In this document: positions 7,021-10,857 of the stretch, piece after piece
Layout: the number at the start of each line of letters is the position of its first letter
How positions within the stretch are numbered: the stretch's first letter is position 1
Origin: Acidobacteriota bacterium
GTDB lineage: Bacteria; Acidobacteriota; Blastocatellia; Pyrinomonadales; Pyrinomonadaceae
DNA length: 10,857 nucleotides
Assembly (NCBI GenBank): GCA_029777145.1
Contig: JAKOSS010000353.1
Span: forward strand, 1-10,857
Reading direction: 5' to 3'
Notes under the pieces: model-generated
Told to the model about the DNA's origin: nothing
Databases searched by the model: none
What the model saw: only the letters and a program-made list of their open reading frames with translations
Program-made: the position numbers and the translations under genes

Positions 7021-7132
7021 TTGATAGTTGATACGTGAGAATTGAAATATCCACTTTCAACTTTCAAGTATCAAGTACTTAGTCGAATCCCCCGATCTCC
7101 AAGATCCGAAGTCCCAAATCCCAAATGGAACT
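7021..7132. repeat. In-register heptamer repeats with imperfect hairpin, downstream of holA
   Basis: Degenerate 7-base units keep one register across about 112 bp: TTGATAG (7021), TTGATAC (7028), later TTCAACT (7056) and TTCAAGT (7063), and finally an exact pair TCCCAAA (7112 and 7119). The first units are roughly the reverse complement of the middle ones, so 7028-7047 pairs with 7055-7074 in 17 of 20 positions around a 7-nt loop. No T-run follows the hairpin. Cyanobacteria have short heptameric repeats of this general kind; whether these are related is unknown. The rest of the 211-bp spacer holds the rpsT terminator. Confidence 0.5.
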
Positions 7133-7140
7133 CCGCGCAC

Positions 7141-7177
7141 AAAAAATCGGAGGTGCGCCATCGTTGGCCACCTCCGA
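7141..7177 (-). terminator. Rho-independent terminator of rpsT
   Basis: Read leftward, a 9-bp stem TCGGAGGTG/CACCTCCGA (arms 7169-7177 and 7147-7155) continues inward as GCC/GGC past one unpaired base. It is followed by six T (the A run at 7141-7146 on the + strand). This is a strong canonical terminator, 36 nt beyond the rpsT stop. On the + strand the hairpin lacks a T-tract, so it would not terminate holA in the same way. Confidence 0.9.
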
Positions 7178-7212
7178 GATAAAAGGAGAAAACTCAGAAC
7201 GAACGGGTTGTT

Positions 7213-7479
7213 CTACTGAGCAAGCTTGTTCACGTGCATCGTCAGGCGCGATTTGTAGCGCGCAGCGGTGTTGCGATGCAGAATTCCTTTGTTGACCGCC
7301 TTGTCGATCGCCGAGATCGTCGGCACGAGCAATTCCTGGCTCTGAGCCTGGTCTCCACCGGCGAGGGCGGCGCGAAGCTTCTTGATCTGGGTACGCAGGG
7401 CACTGCGGTTGTTGCGATTGATCAGGTTTCGCTTTTCTGTCTGTCTGACGCGCTTTTCAGCTGACTTATGATTAGGCAT
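7213..7479 (-). CDS. rpsT: 30S ribosomal protein S20
   Basis: An 88-residue, very basic protein with the classic S20 start MPNHKSAEKRVRQ, followed by RNNRSALRTQIKKL, the segment AIDKAVNKGILHRNTAARYKSRL and a short tail. It binds 16S rRNA early in 30S assembly; E. coli S20 has 87 residues. The family is almost entirely helical. It is a single-gene unit with its own strong promoter about 43 nt upstream and a strong terminator 36 nt downstream. The ribosome-binding site is weak: AAGGGAAG lies about 15 nt from the ATG, farther than ideal, so the start rests on the conserved N-terminus. Confidence 0.97.
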   Translation of the reverse strand: MPNHKSAEKRVRQTEKRNLINRNNRSALRTQIKKLRAALAGGDQAQSQELLVPTISAIDKAVNKGILHRNTAARYKSRLTMHVNKLAQ

Positions 7480-7521
7480 ATCTTTAATAGTTCTTCCCTT
7501 GGTCCGTAAGAGAAATTTCAG

Positions 7522-7550
7522 ATTCTATCGGTACGGGCAGGGTTTGTCAA
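7522..7550 (-). promoter_or_regulatory. Sigma70-type promoter of rpsT
   Basis: Reading leftward, TTGACA (complement of 7545-7550) and TAGAAT (complement of 7522-7527) are separated by 17 bp. The -35 box is perfect and the -10 box has one mismatch. The start near 7515 gives a leader of about 35 nt. The promoter lies 8 bp past the stop of the J-domain gene, so rpsT can be transcribed independently. The -10 hexamer is identical to that of the ftsH-N promoter. Confidence 0.85.
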
Positions 7551-7558
7551 GCCGATTC

Positions 7559-8356
7559 CTACTCGTAACGCTGCGCGACAAGGTGCACGAAGTCGACAAA
7601 AAGCACGACGATCGGCGGATAAAGCGCGATCTCCGGACTGAGCGTCTGCGAATACAGTTCCGGCATCGACGCGTGAATGACCCATGAGAAGTAGTTGCCG
7701 GTCAGCCATCCGAGTCCCAAACAGACCAGCAATCCGACGACGATAAACGCGACGGCGGTCACGCGCGAGTACGGCCGGGTCTCCGCGGCGTTTTCTTCGA
7801 GGATCGTGTCGTGAATGTTCTCGGGGTAAGTATAGCGCTGAAATGCCTCGCGCAGACGGCCGATCAGATGGATCATTCCGGCCACGAAAAGCGAGACGAG
7901 GATGATCTTTCCGATCATCGCCGAACTGGTGAAAAAACTGGGGCGGAAGACGGCGGCGACGAAAGTCGAAAGAAACAGCGCGACCATCGGAAAGATGATC
8001 TTCTGCAGCGCGACCGATTCCTGGCGCTCGTCCGCGATCATCCGGTCGATGATCTCGTTGAATCGACGCTCGTATACCATTTGTCGCCAGCGCCGGACGT
8101 GCGGGTTGTCGTCATCGAGGCCCGCTGCGCCGTTCTTCCTAAACTGATCGTCGAGGATCCGCCGGTCGTAATTCGCTCGGGTCTTCGGATTTCCCAAGGT
8201 CTCGTAAGCGTTGGCGATCTTCGCAAATTCGCGCGCCATCGCGTTATCGCCGCCGTGTTTGTCCGGATGCAGTTTCCGGGCGAGCTTACGGTATGCCGAC
8301 TTGATCTCGGCATTCGATGCCTTGGGCGAGACATTGAGAATTTCGTAGTAGTTCAT
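7559..8356 (-). CDS. Membrane-anchored J-domain protein of unknown role
   Basis: A 265-residue protein with an N-terminal J domain (about 2-66), starting NYYEILNVSPKASNAEIKSAYRKLA with the HPD motif at 30-32, the site that stimulates DnaK ATPase. A charged linker (67-118) follows, then four likely membrane segments at about 120-137, 147-166, 199-220 and 243-261. There is no G/F-rich region, zinc finger or substrate-binding domain, so it is not DnaJ or CbpA. The J domain should lie in the cytosol and recruit DnaK to the inner membrane. The partner is not known, and neither dnaK nor a secretion system is nearby. It has an extended -10 promoter upstream and only a poor ribosome-binding site. Confidence 0.85.
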   Translation of the reverse strand: MNYYEILNVSPKASNAEIKSAYRKLARKLHPDKHGGDNAMAREFAKIANAYETLGNPKTRANYDRRILDDQFRKNGAAGLDDDNPHVRRWRQMVYERRFNEIIDRMIADERQESVALQKIIFPMVALFLSTFVAAVFRPSFFTSSAMIGKIILVSLFVAGMIHLIGRLREAFQRYTYPENIHDTILEENAAETRPYSRVTAVAFIVVGLLVCLGLGWLTGNYFSWVIHASMPELYSQTLSPEIALYPPIVVLFVDFVHLVAQRYE

Positions 8357-8374
8357 TCGCTTTCGCCGGAGAGG

Positions 8375-8391
8375 GGATCGGGCGCCGATCC
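8375..8391. promoter_or_regulatory. Perfect dyad at the start of the J-domain message
   Basis: GGATCGG (8375-8381) and CCGATCC (8385-8391) form a perfect 7-bp inverted repeat around a 3-nt centre. It lies just inside the predicted transcription start at about 8392, so it could be an operator or a stabilising hairpin at the 5' end of the message. Its AT/CG-rich TCG content is common in this genome, which lowers the weight. Confidence 0.4.
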
Positions 8392-8398
8392 GACGTGA

Positions 8399-8407
8399 AT
8401 TATATCA
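8399..8407 (-). promoter_or_regulatory. Extended -10 promoter of the J-domain gene
   Basis: Read leftward, TGATATAAT contains a perfect TATAAT (complement of 8399-8404) directly preceded by the TGn motif of extended -10 promoters. The -35 region about 17 bp upstream is poor (CTAAAA), as is normal for this class. The start near 8392 gives a leader of about 35 nt. The upstream -35 region touches the 3' end of exbD. Confidence 0.6.
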
Positions 8408-8423
8408 CAGCGATGCGCCGATT

Positions 8424-8858
8424 TTAGCGCAGATCGTCGAGCTGCAGACCGATCGGGTCGGCGCCCGCTTGCTTGACGGCATCGACGACTTTTACGACTG
8501 TCCCGTAGTCCATCGATCGCGGCGCGCTGATGAAGACGGTACGTTCGATCTCGTTCGAATTTTCACGCATGACACCGGTCTTGGCACGATACTCGAAACG
8601 GTCGCGCAACAGGTCGATAACGCCGCCCACATTGCCGGTGTTGGCGACATTCTTCAACTCGTTGAAGTCGATCGATCCATCGTCCCGGAGCGCAACGATG
8701 ATCGTGTTCGGATGCTGTTTGACGCCTTCGATCTTCTTCTGTTCGGCCGGCAATTTCGCTTCGAACCGGGCCGGGCGGGCAGGAGCGACGACCATAAAAA
8801 TGATCAGGAGAACGAGCAGTACGTCGATCAGCGGCGTAACGTTGATATTCGGTTTCAT
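8424..8858 (-). CDS. exbD: ExbD/TolR-family transport protein
   Basis: A 144-residue inner-membrane protein of the ExbD/TolR family, which works with a TolQ/ExbB channel to convert proton flow into force on TonB- or TolA-type partners. The start MKPNINVTPLIDVLLVLLIIFMV is diagnostic: one membrane helix at about 10-25 with the proton-path Asp at D12. A periplasmic domain follows, ending in YGTVVKVVDAVKQAG (118-132). The ATG at 8858 has GGAGG five bases upstream; a longer frame from a TTG at 8906 has no such support and would put 16 polar residues before the signature. The segment 41-105 is longer and more charged than in textbook ExbD. No exbB/tolQ or tonB is in the window, so its motor partner must be elsewhere. 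Confidence 0.88.
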   Translation of the reverse strand: MKPNINVTPLIDVLLVLLIIFMVVAPARPARFEAKLPAEQKKIEGVKQHPNTIIVALRDDGSIDFNELKNVANTGNVGGVIDLLRDRFEYRAKTGVMRENSNEIERTVFISAPRSMDYGTVVKVVDAVKQAGADPIGLQLDDLR

Positions 8859-8863
8859 CGGAT

Positions 8864-8868
8864 CCTCC
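8864..8868 (-). promoter_or_regulatory. Shine-Dalgarno site fixing the exbD start
   Basis: On the minus strand GGAGG ends 5 nt before the ATG at 8858. This decides between that ATG and an in-frame TTG at 8906, in favour of the ATG. Confidence 0.8.
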
Positions 8869-8884
8869 AAGCGTTCTGGACTAT

Positions 8885-8954
8885 GAAAAGGCCGCCCGAA
8901 AGCCAAAGACGAAAGGCAGGATAGAATGAATTCGACGTCCGGCGCGGCCTTTTC
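8885..8954. repeat. 11-bp inverted repeat between pabB and exbD
   Basis: GAAAAGGCCGC (8885-8895) and GCGGCCTTTTC (8944-8954) are exact reverse complements 48 bases apart. The arms look like those of a bidirectional terminator (A-tract, GC stem, T-tract), but the loop is unusually long. It begins 22 bp past the pabB stop and ends 26 bp before the exbD start. It may reduce read-through from pabB into exbD. The interior has a loose 7-base rhythm (CCCGAAA, GCCAAAG, ACGAAAG from 8895) and no clear promoter. Confidence 0.45.
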
Positions 8955-8976
8955 GAAAACTTAGACCCGAGACTCG

Positions 8977-10305
8977 TCAAATTGTTCCCGATCGGTTGGA
9001 TTTTGTGACGGAATCGAGCAGAGCCGTCGCTTTTATGAGCGATTCGCGGTATTCGTCGTCCGCGTCACTGTCGATGACGACTCCTCCGCCGACGTTGAAT
9101 TCCGCCTCGTTGGCGCGGATCACCATCGTCCGGATCGCGACCGACGCGTCGACGGCCGGACGAAATTCGTTTCCGTTGAGTCCGTTGCGCGCGAAATATC
9201 CGATCGCTCCCATCGAAAGGCCGCGAGGCGATGTCTCGATCTCGTCGATGATCCTCATCGTGCTGATCTTCGGCGCGCCGGTGATCGATCCGCACGGAAA
9301 CAGCGCGCGAAATATGTCCGAAAGCCTCCAGCCGGAACGAAGATCCCCGCTGATCGTCGAGACGAGATGAAAGATCGACGGATGTTCCTCGATCTCGCAG
9401 AGGCGCTCGACCTCGACCGATCCGAATTCACAGATCCGCCCGAGATCGTTGCGCAGAAGATCGACGATCATTACGTTCTCGGCACGGTCCTTCTCGGAAT
9501 TCAGGAGCGCCTTCCGAAACTCGGCGTCGGTTTTCGGGTCCGGACTCCGAGGCCGCGTTCCCTTGATCGGCGCGGCGGTGATGACGTTGTCCCGGACGGC
9601 GAAGAATCTTTCGGGCGAGGCCGAGATCACCGTCGACTCGCCGCGCGCGACTAATGCCGCGAATGGCGCCGGATGCCGATCCCGGAGTCGCCGGAAGATC
9701 GCGGCCGGATGAAGGGAGTCGGGAAGCGAAACGCGGACCGGTTGTGTGAGATTCGTTTGATACGTCAGACCCGATCGGATCAGTTCCCGGATCTGTTCGA
9801 CCCGACGCATGTACTCGTAACGGCTGATCTCAAACGAGACGCGAGCGTCGCCGCTGTTCTCGTCGCTCGCGAGCCTGTCCGCGGTCGACCTCAACACTTC
9901 GAACAATTCGTCGACCTTAGAAGCCGCGCCGACGATCGCGGTTTCACCCGTTACGTAGTCGTGGACGATCGCGCCTTCGCAGGCCATCAGCCAGACGTCA
10001 GGTTCAGTGCCGCAAAGCCGCGAGCGGATCGTGTTGAGTTTGAGGCCGAGACCGTAACCGGCCGTGAAGAACACGAACGGGAATTCGCGGCAGCAACGAT
10101 CGAGCTCGTCCAGCGTCGCGGACGGATCGTCACCGGCGAGTTCGAGAATTTCAGTCGGTCGAAGCCCGGCGATGAGATGGCGTGATCCTCCGTGGCGGGC
10201 GTCGGCCCCGTCGAGAAGGAATACCTTTTCGGCGCGGGCGAGCGTCAGCAGCCGCGGGAGTAGATCGTCGATGGCGATCGATATTTTTTCCGAAATAAGT
10301 CGCAA
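8977..10305 (-). CDS. pabB: Aminodeoxychorismate synthase component I
   Basis: PabB converts chorismate and ammonia (from PabA) to 4-amino-4-deoxychorismate, the precursor of p-aminobenzoate for folate. At 442 residues it is close to E. coli PabB (453). The chorismate-binding domain fills about 155-430, with SPERF (230-234), PIKGTRPR (246-253), ENVMIVDLLRNDLGR (276-290), H308 and H313 in HPSIFHLVS, CGSITGAPK (338-346) and GGGVV (406-410). K248 in PIKGT is the residue that marks PabB; anthranilate synthase (TrpE) has Ala there. There is no fused glutaminase or PabC lyase domain, and pabA and pabC are not in the window. The start is the TTG at 10305 without a clear ribosome-binding site, so the first residues are uncertain. 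The upstream gene ends 36 bp away on the same strand. Confidence 0.93.
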   Translation of the reverse strand: MRLISEKISIAIDDLLPRLLTLARAEKVFLLDGADARHGGSRHLIAGLRPTEILELAGDDPSATLDELDRCCREFPFVFFTAGYGLGLKLNTIRSRLCGTEPDVWLMACEGAIVHDYVTGETAIVGAASKVDELFEVLRSTADRLASDENSGDARVSFEISRYEYMRRVEQIRELIRSGLTYQTNLTQPVRVSLPDSLHPAAIFRRLRDRHPAPFAALVARGESTVISASPERFFAVRDNVITAAPIKGTRPRSPDPKTDAEFRKALLNSEKDRAENVMIVDLLRNDLGRICEFGSVEVERLCEIEEHPSIFHLVSTISGDLRSGWRLSDIFRALFPCGSITGAPKISTMRIIDEIETSPRGLSMGAIGYFARNGLNGNEFRPAVDASVAIRTMVIRANEAEFNVGGGVVIDSDADDEYRESLIKATALLDSVTKSNRSGTI

Positions 10306-10341
10306 GTCGTTAGTGCCAAGAATGTTAGCACAGGCGAGCGA

Positions 10342-10857
10342 CTACTTTCGGTTCTCGTTTTCGGCGGTTTGGGTAAATGTGGAGTTGATGTCGTCGGGCA
10401 CGGTGAAGGATTTCTCGAAGAACTGAAAATCGTTCTGTGAACGCTGATAGTCGTCGATCGGACACCATGAATGAAGGACATAGAATGTGAGCTCGTCATA
10501 GGTGATGATGATGTGTCCCTTGACGCTCTCGCGGCCGACCATTTTCTCGACGATCAGCAGCTTCGCCGGGTGTTTGCCGACATAGATCGAAAGCCGCGAC
10601 ATCTCTTTCACCATCGTCCGGCCGAACAACGAGGACTGTTCGAGATCCTTTTCCATCGACGCGACGACGCTGTCGCAGAGCTGATCGAGAATAGTGCCCG
10701 GGGTCTGGCGTTTCATGTCGAGCTGTGCGGGAACCGGAACGACCTCGAGCATTGCGATCCGGTTGCCTTGGGTGTCGGTCGCGACCATCCGCGCGTACGG
10801 CGTATTGATCATCGGATTGCTCGTCGAGAGCATCACCCAGCCTTCGGGGATCGAAAC
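10342..10857 (-). CDS. Unrecognised protein, C-terminal 171 residues (5' end outside window)
   Basis: The frame is open to the window edge, so the gene continues to the right; the visible part starts VSIPEGWVMLSTSNP. I do not recognise the family with confidence. An IPEGW-type motif before a beta-rich region, a helix around DQLCDSVVASMEKDL, then alternating short strands and a last helix (NDFQFFEKSFTVPDD) recall small envelope proteins of the DcrB/PsbP/Mog1 fold, but this is a guess from pattern. No membrane segment or zinc motif is visible; a signal sequence, if any, would be outside. The spacing of 36 bp to pabB on the same strand suggests cotranscription. Confidence 0.7.
   Translation of the reverse strand, partial: VSIPEGWVMLSTSNPMINTPYARMVATDTQGNRIAMLEVVPVPAQLDMKRQTPGTILDQLCDSVVASMEKDLEQSSLFGRTMVKEMSRLSIYVGKHPAKLLIVEKMVGRESVKGHIIITYDELTFYVLHSWCPIDDYQRSQNDFQFFEKSFTVPDDINSTFTQTAENENRK

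Noticed and set aside
8859..8906. TTG at 8906 as the exbD start
   Set aside because: It would add 16 polar residues before the NVTPLIDV signature; the ATG at 8858 has an ideal GGAGG.
9673..10185. 170-codon + strand frame opposite pabB
   Set aside because: It lies fully antisense to a clear PabB coding region and shows no domain or ribosome-binding site.
8977..10305. TrpE (anthranilate synthase) as the identity of the chorismate-binding protein
   Set aside because: PIKGT with Lys at position 248 marks PabB; TrpE has Ala there, and no trp genes are nearby.

Overview
The window looks like ordinary chromosome from a GC-rich, Gram-negative bacterium with an outer membrane, judged by LptE, an ExbD/TolR protein and a membrane-anchored FtsH. 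Gene content and protein style fit Acidobacteriota, perhaps class Blastocatellia, but that assignment is an inference and no marker here proves it. There is no phage, transposase, CRISPR array, tRNA or rRNA.

Layout. The left two thirds (1-7001) read rightward. First comes a tightly overlapping trio: the 3' end of argH, a MenI/YdiI-like hotdog thioesterase, and tilS. After a 208-bp gap with a strong sigma70-type promoter come a 140-residue membrane protein that is only the N-terminal part of FtsH, and then the complete ftsH gene. A terminator follows, then folP, lptE and holA, which overlap or nearly abut. The right third (7141-10857) reads leftward: a gene of unknown function cut by the window edge, pabB, a lone exbD, a membrane J-domain protein, and rpsT with its own promoter and terminator. 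holA and rpsT converge on a 211-bp spacer.

How the genes work together. Most are housekeeping. FolP and PabB both serve folate synthesis. TilS (tRNA-Ile modification), S20 and the Pol III delta subunit serve translation and replication. LptE, FtsH, ExbD and the J-domain protein act at the envelope. Several neighbourhoods recur across bacteria (tilS-ftsH, ftsH-folP, lptE-holA, holA-rpsT) and support the assignments.

The most unusual item is the stand-alone FtsH N-terminal protein directly before ftsH, translated just upstream of it and sharing a block of almost unchanged DNA with it. It could be a dedicated partner or decoy subunit of FtsH. Second are the spacers after ftsH and holA: both are built from degenerate 7-base units arranged as inverted arms, and one forms the ftsH terminator.
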